From a bacterium (lineage in GTDB: Bacteria > Thermosulfidibacterota > Thermosulfidibacteria > Thermosulfidibacterales > JALWSI01), in contig JALWSI010000196.1 in assembly GCA_027080315.1 (NCBI GenBank), positions 1 through 13,354 of the forward strand: DNA of 13,354 bases. The letters run 5' to 3'. Below the pieces are notes generated by a model that saw only the letters and a list, made by a program, of their open reading frames with translations, did not search any database and was not told where the DNA came from. The translations under genes and the position numbers were made by a program. Of this stretch, positions 1 to 8,157 are shown piece by piece (position 1 is the first letter of the stretch; the number at the start of each line of letters is the position of its first letter).

Positions 1-1061
1 ACAAAGTCCCTCACCATTCTCTTCCAAGGGCTCGGATACCTGAGACAGGCGTCGCTGTTTTCCGTCTGCAAATAAGATAGCCTCATGCTTTGATACGGGT
101 AGAGTTGGGAAATGGAGAGCAGATCGGGATGCTTCAGATTGAGGGTATCCTCCTTCAACAGCTTCTGCCCCAACCCAACAAGGCCGCTCTCTGCCAACGC
201 ATAAAGAACGGGATCAAGCTGTGTCCCCTCCTCTACGCATGAAAGCCCCCTGTATTCAATAAGACCCAACAGCATCCTGGAATACCACAGGTAAAAGTTA
301 TTACCCATGCCCTTACTGGCTTTTCTAAAAGCAGACACCGCCGCCCTCACTCTTCCCAGCCTATGAAGCAACCTTCCCTTCCAAAAGAGAAGCTCTCTGT
401 TTGAGGGAGATCTCTTAAGAGCCGTTTCTATGGTTGATAAGGCCCTCCTTGGATCCCCATCCCTCCAGTATGCCAGGGCCAACTTAAAAAGATTTGAGGT
501 TGAACCATGAAGAGAGCTAAAGGTGCTGTAGGTACCTATCAGCAGGCTATCTTCTCCCTCGTAAAAGAGGCGGTTAAAGGCGATCTGCACCGCCCTTCTC
601 TTCTCAGGAATCTCAGGGGACCAGAAGAGAAACCTCAAAGCTCTCCTCTTATCTCTTCGCCACAGAGAGTAAAACTTTCTCATAAACGGAGAGAGCCTTG
701 GTCTTCTGCCTTTTATGCTCTCTGGCACAACAACCTGTTCCTCAAGGAGAAGATCCGCTGCCTGACGATAAGGAGAATAGCGAGGAATCTCCCGCAGGTT
801 CCCGGTCCATCCTTTCTCCCCCAGCCTCTTCTCAATTAGTGCCAGCACAAGGGCCTTTCTCGCCTTCTCATAGGGGGTAGAAGCCTCTATTCTCTGAACA
901 TCCTCCTTAGCAGCAAGATAGAGTTCCAATGAGATCTCCCTTCCCACATCCCTCCACTCTGGCATTCTCGCAAAAGAGGAGGAGACATCCCAGGCACATA
1001 ACACCATAAACACAAAAAAGACCGTCAAAACCTTGACGCCACCAAGAGAGAATCTACTCAT
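1..1061 (-). CDS. Slt-type lytic transglycosylase, N-terminal part (partial)
   Basis: An open frame of 353 codons runs from ATG at 1061 off the left edge without a stop. The N-terminus is a signal peptide (basic MSRFSLGGVK, hydrophobic core, likely cleavage near SSSFA), so the product is exported. The rest is helical and superhelix-like, with recognisable TPR-type repeats around residues 195-260 (ALAYWRDGDPRRAL, LLFWKGRLLHRLGRVRAAVS). The last visible residues (RYPSPWKRMVRDF) resemble the linker that precedes the catalytic SLT domain in Slt70-like soluble lytic murein transglycosylases (RYPxPFrdlv...). That domain and its catalytic Glu would lie outside the window, so the enzymatic call rests on inference. 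The ATG overlaps the upstream glycosylase stop by 8 bp and is preceded by AAAGGGA about 9 nt away, which indicates translational coupling. Another exported TPR protein is the main alternative. Confidence 0.6.
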   Translation of the reverse strand, partial: MSRFSLGGVKVLTVFFVFMVLCAWDVSSSFARMPEWRDVGREISLELYLAAKEDVQRIEASTPYEKARKALVLALIEKRLGEKGWTGNLREIPRYSPYRQAADLLLEEQVVVPESIKGRRPRLSPFMRKFYSLWRRDKRRALRFLFWSPEIPEKRRAVQIAFNRLFYEGEDSLLIGTYSTFSSLHGSTSNLFKLALAYWRDGDPRRALSTIETALKRSPSNRELLFWKGRLLHRLGRVRAAVSAFRKASKGMGNNFYLWYSRMLLGLIEYRGLSCVEEGTQLDPVLYALAESGLVGLGQKLLKEDTLNLKHPDLLSISQLYPYQSMRLSYLQTENSDACLRYPSPWKRMVRDF

Positions 1062-1743
1062 CTTGGCACATCCCTTTAACCATCTGAAGATCTTGAATGA
1101 ATTTCTTCTTCTCATTAGGGTTTCTCAAAAGATAGGCGGGGTGAAAAGTGGGCACAAGGGTGTAACCATGAGGGGTCTTCAGGGTTGTGCCCCTAACCTT
1201 GGTTATGGGCATCTTTCTTCCCATGAGAGCATTCATTGCCACTGCCCCCAAGGCACAGATCACCATAGGTTTTATGGCCTCAATCTGCCTCAGCAGAAAT
1301 GGCATACACACAGCTATCTCTTCTGGAGCAGGGGTCCTGTTATTTGGTGGCCTGCACTTCAGTATGTTTGCAATGTAAACCTCTTCTCGGGGCATACCGA
1401 TCATCTCAAGCACCCTATTCAGGAGCTGTCCCGCTCTACCCACAAAGGGTACTCCCTGGGCGTCTTCGTCAGCTCCTGGTGCTTCTCCCACAAACATCAC
1501 CTTTGCCTCAGGATTACCTGCACCGAACACCAGATTGGTTCTGGTCTTATGAAGATGGCACCGGGTACACTCCCCCAATTCCTCTCTTATGGCTCTGAGT
1601 CGTTCCTCTGCCTCTGATTTAACCTCTGAGATGACACTACCTTCAGGAATCTCCTTCAGGGGAAGCTCCTTTATACCCATAACCTCTGCGTACAGGAGGT
1701 ATCCTTTAATCTGGGCTATCACATCTGCTGGGTCGCCTCTCAT
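1054..1743 (-). CDS. udg: Family 4 uracil-DNA glycosylase (4Fe-4S)
   Basis: Removes uracil from DNA after cytosine deamination and starts base-excision repair. The sequence has the family 4 hallmarks: motif 1 GEAPGADED at residues 86-94, the C-terminal HPAYLLRNP motif with its His at 201, and four cysteines placed like the cluster ligands (C59, C62, C130, C146). The variable N-terminal region (MRGDPADVIAQIKGYLLYAEVMG) is typical of bacterial members. I chose the ATG at 1743, giving 229 residues. The frame stays open to a TTG at 1812, but those extra 23 residues look non-conserved and have no ribosome-binding site; the ATG has only a weak GAGG about 14 nt upstream, so the start is not settled. 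Family 4 enzymes are frequent in thermophiles and anaerobes. The gene ends overlapping the transglycosylase gene by 8 bp, and 114 bases separate it from the gene upstream. Confidence 0.9.
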   Translation of the reverse strand: MRGDPADVIAQIKGYLLYAEVMGIKELPLKEIPEGSVISEVKSEAEERLRAIREELGECTRCHLHKTRTNLVFGAGNPEAKVMFVGEAPGADEDAQGVPFVGRAGQLLNRVLEMIGMPREEVYIANILKCRPPNNRTPAPEEIAVCMPFLLRQIEAIKPMVICALGAVAMNALMGRKMPITKVRGTTLKTPHGYTLVPTFHPAYLLRNPNEKKKFIQDLQMVKGMCQDE

Positions 1744-1857
1744 GGTGTGGGGGCTATACCTCAAAGCTCCACGGTTTTCCAGAAGGCAGAGCCAGAAGAC
1801 AGGGTAAGACAAAGGTTGAGAAAGTTGAAACTATTGGAAAGCAGGTTAAGGATAGTT

Positions 1858-2598
1858 CTACCCCAATAAAGGCTCACTCACCTCTTCTAAGATGGATTCC
1901 GCAGCCTCCAATCCTTTCTCATAGCCTTCAATGCCAAGCCACACACCACCCTCTGCTCCAAAGGCACCACCTGCTGCAACAAGCTCTACCTTCACCCCGG
2001 CTAAAACCTCCAAGGCATCTATCTCGGTAAACACCTCTCCAGGAGCAGGAAAGAGACGAGGACCAGTTGAAGATGGGCTGTTCGCTCTTCTGGCAAGGGA
2101 TAGAATGTCAGCGTAAACCCTCTTCTCAAGGCCAACGGGAACCAAAAGGCCCACTCGCCTTCCGGCAACCGCCTGCATGATCACGCCCATGGTCCCTGCC
2201 CTCTCATGTCCAATAAGAACCCCTGCCTCTCTGTTGGGCAGGTAGAGGACATTGGCTCCCTTGATGATAAGATCACCCTCTTTCAGCTCATCAACCACAT
2301 CAAATACGGTGCAACCCCTCTGCCACTTCCCTTTCACAATCACCACATCACCAGGAAACTCACCCTCTATTGAAGCATCTGGAGGCATGGTTACGCCCCG
2401 AAAGAACCTGTTGAAGGGGAAACCATCTGTGTCTTCCCCCAGATACCCCAGAATCTCCCGGGCCACCCACGCATTGGTGGTACCAGCCACAACCACGAGT
2501 CTTCCCCTCTCTAAGACCCGCTGAACATCACCACGACTCACAACTCCCTTGGCAATCAGCCTCTTACCGGCATCAACGGTGAGAAAGTGCAACCTCAT
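1858..2598 (-). CDS. Conserved-looking protein of unknown function
   Basis: I do not recognise this protein with confidence. It has 246 residues, no signal peptide and no membrane segment, so it is probably cytoplasmic. It is rich in glycine and in alternating hydrophobic strands, with motifs such as LVVVAGTTNAWVAREIL, DLIIKGANVLY, GHERAGTMG, GLLVPVGLEKRV and AAGGAFGAEGGVWLGIEG. These strand-then-Gly/Thr loops look like a nucleotide- or phosphosugar-binding alpha/beta fold; a loose likeness to the DeoR/ribose-5-phosphate-isomerase type fold is only an impression. The ATG at 2598 has a good AGGAGAAG about 7-8 nt upstream and was chosen over a GTG at 2646 that would overlap the radical SAM gene. 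It sits inside the surface-polymer operon, 32 bases after the radical SAM gene, so it is probably co-transcribed. Confidence 0.75.
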   Translation of the reverse strand: MRLHFLTVDAGKRLIAKGVVSRGDVQRVLERGRLVVVAGTTNAWVAREILGYLGEDTDGFPFNRFFRGVTMPPDASIEGEFPGDVVIVKGKWQRGCTVFDVVDELKEGDLIIKGANVLYLPNREAGVLIGHERAGTMGVIMQAVAGRRVGLLVPVGLEKRVYADILSLARRANSPSSTGPRLFPAPGEVFTEIDALEVLAGVKVELVAAGGAFGAEGGVWLGIEGYEKGLEAAESILEEVSEPLLG

Positions 2599-2630
2599 CT
2601 TGGTTCTTCTCCTGGGAAAGGAGTAGCCCC

Positions 2631-3560
2631 CTAAAGGGTTAAGCACCTTTTACACAAAAGACCATCAAGATCGCCTTCAAGATACCTCTTGCGAATCTCC
2701 ATGAAGCGTGGCGAGTTCCATATCTCTTCAAGGCTCTGATTTTTAAGATTGCCCAGAATGGTGGTGCGTTCCCAGTCAACGCAGCAGAGCACCACATCGC
2801 CGTTGCTCAATATGTATGCCTGCTCAAATAGCCTGTTGCAGAAGGTGAAGGGACGCCATCTTTTGGGATTCAATCCTTTTGAGGCGATCTCACTCTGGGC
2901 CCGATTCTCCAAGGGTCTTATGTTCACCTTCACCTCCCTCTTTTTCCAGTACTCTTTGATCTCACCAAGCTCCCTCTCAATAGCCTGGGTGCGCACCATG
3001 GTGACTCTAACCCTAGGCTTCTTACTACCCTTCTTGGCCTTAAGCTCAAGAAACCTGTCAATGTTATTGAGCACCTTCTCCAGCTTCATTCCAACCATCT
3101 GGGACTCGTAGGTCTCCTTTGTGATACCATGCACGCTGAAGTTTATCCTGTCCAAGCCAGACTCAATAAGGGCCTCCCCCATCTCCTGATCAAGAAGGGC
3201 TCCGTTTGAGTTTATCTTGATCACCGTTTCAGGCCTCTTGCGCTCGGCAAGGTAGCTAATCTTCTTGCCCAGCTCCCTGTCCATCAAGGGCTCATTCATA
3301 AGATAAGGGCTTATGCGAACCACAGGGTGCTTGGTGAGCTCATCGGCAATCTTGGTGAAAAGCTCCCACTCCATAGCCTCGTGGGGAATTGAATCGGCAA
3401 GAAGAGAGTTGGGACAGAAGACGCACCTTGCATTGCAACCCGTGCGGGTCTGAATCTGGACAACCCTTGGAAAAGAGGGCAGAGGCTTCTCCTTCTTGAA
3501 TACACGCCTGTAGAGTCCTTCTAACCCTCTGGTGTACTGGGGCAGGTAGTAACGTCTCAT
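2631..3560 (-). CDS. Radical SAM/SPASM domain protein
   Basis: A 309-residue radical SAM enzyme. The cluster motif CNARCVFC is at residues 42-49 (C42, C46, C49), within the usual strand context (VVQIQTRTGC). The substrate-binding barrel follows, with INSNGALLD and a strand-loop INFSVHG. The C-terminal SPASM-type region (residues 241-306) holds C241, C259, C260, C303 and C306, enough to bind an auxiliary Fe-S cluster. It also shows the usual ILSNGDVVLCCVDW and GNLKNQSLEEIWNSPRF signatures. The start overlaps the nucleotidyltransferase stop as ATGA. The substrate is unknown. SPASM proteins of this size occur in many lipopolysaccharide and polysaccharide clusters, and the neighbours (nucleotidyltransferase, alditol-phosphate transferase, GT4) suggest it modifies a sugar, an alditol or a lipid carrier rather than a peptide; no precursor peptide is visible nearby. 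Confidence 0.9.
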   Translation of the reverse strand: MRRYYLPQYTRGLEGLYRRVFKKEKPLPSFPRVVQIQTRTGCNARCVFCPNSLLADSIPHEAMEWELFTKIADELTKHPVVRISPYLMNEPLMDRELGKKISYLAERKRPETVIKINSNGALLDQEMGEALIESGLDRINFSVHGITKETYESQMVGMKLEKVLNNIDRFLELKAKKGSKKPRVRVTMVRTQAIERELGEIKEYWKKREVKVNIRPLENRAQSEIASKGLNPKRWRPFTFCNRLFEQAYILSNGDVVLCCVDWERTTILGNLKNQSLEEIWNSPRFMEIRKRYLEGDLDGLLCKRCLTL

Positions 3561-4318
3561 CTTAGGCTCTCCATTATCTCGCCAAACACCTCTTCTCGCG
3601 CCTTCTCAAGGTCTCCCACAAAGTCTATCTCTATCCAGGGCAACCCTTTAACATCCACTGCATAAATAGGAAACTCCCCCAACATCCTCTGAAAGGCTGC
3701 GGGAATCCATCGGTTCACCTCACCTCCCTTAATCATATTACCAACCACCCTCTTTAAGCATCTCAACCCTTCACCCCCAAACCTCACAATCCCCAAGTTC
3801 TCGCCGTCTGCTTTATTAGCCTCAATGCTCTTGCTTATCTCCACCACCCGAGAAGAGTTTAGTCTCACCTTCATAGTCTCTTCGTCCAGGACAGCACCTG
3901 TGTCAACAGAGAGCACCGCCTGCTCATCCGAGTTAAGGAGCCGGGTAACCACCTCAGGGTGAAAGAGAACATCTCCATTGAGGATCAACACATCCTCTCC
4001 CAAACGATCCATGGCGAGAAAGAAGGAGTATATGGAATTAGTGGTTAGATATTTGGGATTATCCACATACTGCACCCCATCACCCAGCTTACTAAAAACC
4101 CTCTCTTTGCCGTGCCCCACCACCACCAGAATCTCCTTCACCCCAAGGTTCCGCAAGGCAGAAACCTGGAACTCCAGTATTGTGGTGTTCGATTGGGGAT
4201 CTACCGGCAGAAGTGCCTTGGGTATCTCCTGGGTGAGGGGTAAAAGTCTTTTACCCTGTCCCGCAGCTAAGATAACGGCCTGTACCCCAGCCACAACCGG
4301 TTCATCTCTGCTAATCAT
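3557..4318 (-). CDS. Nucleotidyltransferase, LicC/inositol-phosphate cytidylyltransferase-like
   Basis: A 253-residue GT-A-fold nucleotidyltransferase that would join a phosphorylated sugar, alditol or choline-like group to an NTP. The N-terminal signature AAGQGKRLLPLT is at about residues 18-29, with PKALLPV directly after (K34). The metal-binding LNGD is at 113-116 (D116), and a late acidic pair EID at 230-232 fits the second metal ligand. The stretch TTNSIYSFFLAMDRL resembles the NNIYSL region of LicC-type phosphocholine and inositol-phosphate cytidylyltransferases more than hexose-1-phosphate enzymes. With a CDP-alditol phosphotransferase-like gene directly upstream, CTP as the nucleotide donor is the most economical inference, but the substrate cannot be read from the sequence. 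The ATG at 4318 overlaps the upstream stop by 8 bp; a TTG one codon earlier is possible. The 3' end overlaps the radical SAM gene by 4 bp. Confidence 0.88.
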   Translation of the reverse strand: MISRDEPVVAGVQAVILAAGQGKRLLPLTQEIPKALLPVDPQSNTTILEFQVSALRNLGVKEILVVVGHGKERVFSKLGDGVQYVDNPKYLTTNSIYSFFLAMDRLGEDVLILNGDVLFHPEVVTRLLNSDEQAVLSVDTGAVLDEETMKVRLNSSRVVEISKSIEANKADGENLGIVRFGGEGLRCLKRVVGNMIKGGEVNRWIPAAFQRMLGEFPIYAVDVKGLPWIEIDFVGDLEKAREEVFGEIMESLR

Positions 4319-5330
4319 CAAGAAGCTCTCTTATCACCTCCACCCCTCGCTGGGTAGCCCTTCCGGGATTGTAGAAGAGCCTGTTTGCCATGGCCCTTCT
4401 CTCGGCAGAGCCTTCTTCTGGGTAAGCCAAACCCTGGAGCAGAGCAGCGCCCAAGGCCTTAACCCTCTCCACAATGATGGAACCTGTATTACGCCACGAC
4501 TCCACATCGGCGGTCTCGGCGTAGCGTTCCCTGTAGCTTACCGGAAGAATGGTGACCAAAGGTCTGTCCAGAAGTAGGTACTCGTTGGCAACAGAACTCA
4601 TATCTGAGATGAGCAGATCACTTGCAGCCATGGCAGGCACCACATCGGGGTCATGGTAGATCATCACTCCGGCACACTCCCACTCCCTCAGCTTCTCAGA
4701 CCAGGTTGGATCCCGCAGGGTGTGATCGTGGAGTTTAACAACCAGCCTTATGCCTTGATCCAGGCAGGTCCTAACCACCTCTTCGCCAAAATTTTGAAGC
4801 GAGGAACCCGCGCCCCAGGTGGGGGCGTAGAGCACCACCGTCTGGTGAGGATCAAAACCAAGGTGGGCCTTGGCCCTCTCCATGGTCCAGGTGCCATCCA
4901 CCAAAGGATCAAGTTTTGGCATACCCACCCTGGCTATCCGACTATCGTTTTCGGAGAGGATTCCCTTGGCCGCAAATCTCTCTTCCATGTAGGGCCCCAC
5001 GATGAAGAGCTTAGTGTAGTCCAGCAGCTTTGGTGTGTATGCCCTGCCTTTGAAAGAAACCCCGTGAAAGGTGTGAACCTTGGCCTTGCACCTTTTGCCC
5101 ACCAGCATGGGGTCTGCGGAGAGATAGAGCTGAAGAGGCAACCACTTGGCCAGGGATACGGGAACCCGTTTCACATAAAACCCAAGGGGCTGAAAGATCT
5201 CTCTCCTGCTCTCACCTTTAGGTGGCTTCACGGTACCAAAGAAGGGCACCTCATCTTTAAGCCTCTCGTAGATGGACCTAACGCATACCAGGTTCATGGG
5301 TACCCGGGCGAAGAGCAGAATCCCCCTCAA
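4311..5330 (-). CDS. CDP-glycerol glycerophosphotransferase-like protein (TagB/TagF family)
   Basis: A 339-residue GT-B-fold protein of the CDP-glycerol:poly(glycerophosphate) glycerophosphotransferase family, expected to transfer an alditol-phosphate from a CDP-activated donor to a polymer or glycan. Visible motifs are VHTFHGVSFKG (H89), the donor-domain start VLYAPTWGAGSSL (about 166-178), VVKLHDH (about 197-203), and the family signature SDLLISDMSSVANEYLLLDRPLV (about 237-259). The protein ends in YNPGRATQRGVEVI. There is no membrane anchor, as in many Gram-negative members. The start is a TTG at 5330 in a TTGA overlap with the upstream glycosyltransferase stop, with GGGAG about 8-9 nt upstream. 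Starting there keeps the first beta strand ILLFARVP; an ATG at 5297 would lose it. The nucleotidyltransferase downstream overlaps by 8 bp and may supply the donor. Confidence 0.87.
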   Translation of the reverse strand: MRGILLFARVPMNLVCVRSIYERLKDEVPFFGTVKPPKGESRREIFQPLGFYVKRVPVSLAKWLPLQLYLSADPMLVGKRCKAKVHTFHGVSFKGRAYTPKLLDYTKLFIVGPYMEERFAAKGILSENDSRIARVGMPKLDPLVDGTWTMERAKAHLGFDPHQTVVLYAPTWGAGSSLQNFGEEVVRTCLDQGIRLVVKLHDHTLRDPTWSEKLREWECAGVMIYHDPDVVPAMAASDLLISDMSSVANEYLLLDRPLVTILPVSYRERYAETADVESWRNTGSIIVERVKALGAALLQGLAYPEEGSAERRAMANRLFYNPGRATQRGVEVIRELLDD

Positions 5331-6415
5331 CCCGTCAGCTCCCCATAGAGATTCAGCATCTTCTCGGCCCTGAGTCTATGGGTGAAAAGCCTGTAGGCAA
5401 GCACCTTTGCCTGCCTTGCCAAACGAACACCAAGGGCAGGAGACTCCACAAGCACTTCCATAGCTCTGGCAAGGGCATGCTCGTCTCCTATGGGCACAAG
5501 AAGACCGGTATGGCCATGCAGCACCACCTCGGGATTGCCCGACACCGCCGTGGAGATCACGGGTACACCCATGAGCATTGCCTCTCTCAGGGCCCCCGTT
5601 AATCCCTCTCCTTTGGTGGAGGCACAGACCACCACGTCCATTGCCTCCATGCAACGGGCCACATCTCCACGGTGTCCTGTGAAGAGTACCTGCCCAGCTA
5701 TAGGTTCCCAGAACTCCCGGAACTTTTCGGGGCGTCCTCTCCCCACGCACAGGGCCCTTAGGGTAGCCAAACGGCACGAGAGCCTGCCTAAGGCATTAAG
5801 AAAGTGGGGATAACCCTTCTTTCCCACAAGGGCCGCCACCATACCCACCACAATGGAGTTTTGTGGAAGGCCAAGGGATGAACGCATCTCTTCCCTGATT
5901 CCCTTTGGGGTGAACTCGCCTGTATCGGCGCTGCCGTAAACTACCCTAACCTTGTCAGGAGATACCCCGTGGGCAACCAGAGCCTCTCTCACCGCGTGGG
6001 AGACCCCCACAACCAGCCGCACCTTGGGAAATTTCAGAATCCACCTGACAAAACCCTTGGGCCGATAGGTGGTACCCCTTTGGGCCACCAAGGGTGTTGG
6101 AACACCCACAAGGGAGAGAAAGGAGAACCTGAGGGCGGGATCACGATGGGCGTGGATCACCTCATAGGCATTAGAGAGCACTAATTTGCGAAACTCCAAG
6201 AGCCCTCCAATCGTTGGTCTGTCCATCTCAAATAGCCTTACGGTAAAGCCCTCTTCTCTCAACCGGACGACCTCTAAAGGTGGAGACTCTTCGCTGCCGT
6301 TGAACACCAGGTCCACCTCTTCACCCATATCACGCAGGGACCTGGCCAGCCTCACCATTTGGACAGCCCCGCCTCTTGTTATGTTCCTGTGGCTTGCACC
6401 CTGAAGAATCTTCAA
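5327..6415 (-). CDS. GT4-family (group 1) glycosyltransferase
   Basis: A 362-residue GT-B glycosyltransferase of the large GT4 family, which transfers a sugar from a nucleotide-sugar to an acceptor in the cytoplasm. The N-terminal acceptor domain begins with LKILQGASHRNITRGGAVQMVRLARSL, a typical Gly-rich loop, and contains VIHAHRDP. The C-terminal donor domain begins near SIVVGMVAALVGKKGY and carries the EX7E element (EGLTGALRE), followed by MLMGVPVISTAVSGNPEVV and HGHTGLLVPIGD. The initiator appears to be TTG with AAGGTGA upstream; it places the first beta strand correctly. This is the first gene of the surface-polymer operon, 143 bases after the chemoreceptor-like gene, and its stop overlaps the next start. 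Sugar and acceptor are unknown; lipopolysaccharide core or a surface polymer is the likely target. Confidence 0.92.
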   Translation of the reverse strand: MKILQGASHRNITRGGAVQMVRLARSLRDMGEEVDLVFNGSEESPPLEVVRLREEGFTVRLFEMDRPTIGGLLEFRKLVLSNAYEVIHAHRDPALRFSFLSLVGVPTPLVAQRGTTYRPKGFVRWILKFPKVRLVVGVSHAVREALVAHGVSPDKVRVVYGSADTGEFTPKGIREEMRSSLGLPQNSIVVGMVAALVGKKGYPHFLNALGRLSCRLATLRALCVGRGRPEKFREFWEPIAGQVLFTGHRGDVARCMEAMDVVVCASTKGEGLTGALREAMLMGVPVISTAVSGNPEVVLHGHTGLLVPIGDEHALARAMEVLVESPALGVRLARQAKVLAYRLFTHRLRAEKMLNLYGELTG

Positions 6416-6558
6416 GAGGTCACCTTAAGCAGATCAGAAGAAAACTCTCATCTCCCCCCGCTTTTCTGCTGACTTACCATTCTATGAACCTGCACATCCC
6501 AAACTCAGAGAAGAACCTCCTCCTCTCACCAGGGATCCCAAAGCCGTCGTATTACATC
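6416..6558 (-). other. Intergenic gap before the surface-polymer operon
   Basis: No convincing gene, strong hairpin with a T-run, or good promoter is visible in these 143 bases. A short AAGGTGA element near 6421-6427 (minus strand) is the probable ribosome-binding site of the TTG-started glycosyltransferase. Without a terminator after the chemoreceptor-like gene, read-through into the polymer operon is possible. Confidence 0.5.
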
Positions 6559-8157
6559 TTATTCTTGACCTAAACCGGCCTCTATCTCCTGTACTCCTCT
6601 CAGTATATCTTGCCTCAGGTTATCCACCTTTTCCGAGATACTGGTGGGGAAGTTAATATCCTCAATAAGACTGGAAACCTCTTGGGCAATCTCGTTGCCT
6701 TTCGCCTCCAGCTCTGCTCCTACCCTCTTCAACTCTGCTGAGGCGGCGTGCAGGCGAGAGGAGACATTAGAGGCCTCTTCGGTTATCTCTCTGTTTCTAT
6801 CGTTCTTCTGGTATAGCTCTTCTGAGAACCTCCTAACCTCCTCCATAGACCGGGTTATCCCTTCAAGAAAGGTTACCCCTTGAGAGGTGAGTCCTTGAGC
6901 CTCACGAGAGAGATTCCTAAGCTCCTGAGCCAGAACCATCAAGGTGCGGTTGTCCCCTGCGGTACCAATAAACTCGGCCAAAGAGTTCAAGGCCAAAAAC
7001 TTAGCCGTCTCAGCAGTCTGCTCTATCTCGTCAATAAAACCCGACATCTGGGATACGTGATTCTCAACAATCTCTATTATCTCCTGCAGCTGGGTGGTTA
7101 GCTTTGTGCCAAATCCCAGAATGGCAGATAGTTTTGACAAGATGTTCTCGGTCTCAGATTCTATGCTCTCAATGATGGTGGTACGATCGTCCCGAGCGGC
7201 CATGATCTCAAGAATCCCCTTCACATAGGCTGTAGTATCTTCCATAACCCTCTCAAGATCCTCGTGAATCTTAGAACCCGCTTCTACCACCTCGTTGTTA
7301 ATCCTGTTCAGCTCTTCAGCCTGTGCAATAAGGGATCTTGAGACAGACGAATCATCATCTTTTCCAATAATCTCTCTTATATCAGAAAGAGCATCAGCCA
7401 CCGACTCCACTTGCCCTCTGGCAGTATCGTAAAACCTTAGAGAATCCAGGACTTCGGCTATTCCCTCTTTCACTCTCATCGCACGAACCGAGAGATCTTC
7501 AGAAAGCTCAGTAGCCTGGTTCATGTGCTCCTCAAGCAGTTGAAGTAACCCCTTAGTCTCGTTCTTCAAACGATCTATGTCAGCCTCATACCTTTCAGCC
7601 TCTGCAGTCTCCCTGATCAAGAAGGTTGATATCACCCCTCTTGCCTTTTCAACCCTCTCCCCAAAACGTACGCTATTCTCTTTTATGCTCTCAGATAGCT
7701 GGGTAACCTCTTGTGAAAGAGCCTTGAATCCCTCGCCTGCCTTGCCTGTAGTGGCGCTTTTTATCTTTATGTTTACGCCAACCATCTTTATATTATCTCC
7801 TATGCCTCTCAAGATGCGGTTAAGCCGAGGAAGTTTAGAAACCTCAACCTCAATATCTCTCAAAAGATCCAAACCCTGCCTGAGGGATGAAAAGACGTCC
7901 TCCAAGTTGTGGGTTGCCATCTCTAAAAGATTGGTTATCTCAACAAAAGATACCAAGCTCTCTTCAGAGTCAGCATAGCTACCAATACCAAGTAACCTGT
8001 TAACCTCGTCCGACATAGAGATGAGCTCTTGGGCCTTTTCAGAGAGGTTCTGCAAGCGCTCACCTATGCTCACGAACTCCCTCTCGGTTTCAGCAGGCAC
8101 AGAAAGTAGAGCCCTTCTTAAATCATCAAGTTCTAACTTAAACCTCACATCGTCCAT
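6559..8157 (-). CDS. Soluble MCP-like coiled-coil protein with two degenerate signalling tips
   Basis: A 532-residue protein, almost wholly helical heptad sequence, with no signal peptide or transmembrane segment, so cytoplasmic. Two segments resemble the hairpin tip of methyl-accepting chemotaxis proteins. The first is at about 116-156 (NIKIKSATTGKAGEGFKALSQEV, cf. the NAAIEAARAGExGRGFAVVAxEV consensus). The second is at about 376-421 (FLALNSLAEF then VLAQELRNLSREAQ). Between them (about 238-257) lies SLRFYDTARGQVESVADAL, which recalls the FxDxTxQ helix of CheZ-like and related cytoplasmic chemotaxis proteins. Key tip residues have drifted, so it may scaffold or sense rather than act as a standard receptor. 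The ATG at 8157 has a strong AGGAGGAG 3 nt upstream, preferred over a GTG at 8184. It follows the electron-conduit operon but behind a terminator, with its own upstream region. Confidence 0.8.
   Translation of the reverse strand: MDDVRFKLELDDLRRALLSVPAETEREFVSIGERLQNLSEKAQELISMSDEVNRLLGIGSYADSEESLVSFVEITNLLEMATHNLEDVFSSLRQGLDLLRDIEVEVSKLPRLNRILRGIGDNIKMVGVNIKIKSATTGKAGEGFKALSQEVTQLSESIKENSVRFGERVEKARGVISTFLIRETAEAERYEADIDRLKNETKGLLQLLEEHMNQATELSEDLSVRAMRVKEGIAEVLDSLRFYDTARGQVESVADALSDIREIIGKDDDSSVSRSLIAQAEELNRINNEVVEAGSKIHEDLERVMEDTTAYVKGILEIMAARDDRTTIIESIESETENILSKLSAILGFGTKLTTQLQEIIEIVENHVSQMSGFIDEIEQTAETAKFLALNSLAEFIGTAGDNRTLMVLAQELRNLSREAQGLTSQGVTFLEGITRSMEEVRRFSEELYQKNDRNREITEEASNVSSRLHAASAELKRVGAELEAKGNEIAQEVSSLIEDINFPTSISEKVDNLRQDILRGVQEIEAGLGQE

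Noticed and set aside
507-880. Two overlapping plus-strand open frames
   Set aside because: They are antisense to the long minus-strand partial gene with a signal peptide and TPR-like repeats; their composition is low in structure.
1033-1617. Plus-strand open frame of 194 codons
   Set aside because: It lies antisense to the uracil-DNA glycosylase, whose motifs are unmistakable, and the protein shows no domain-like features.
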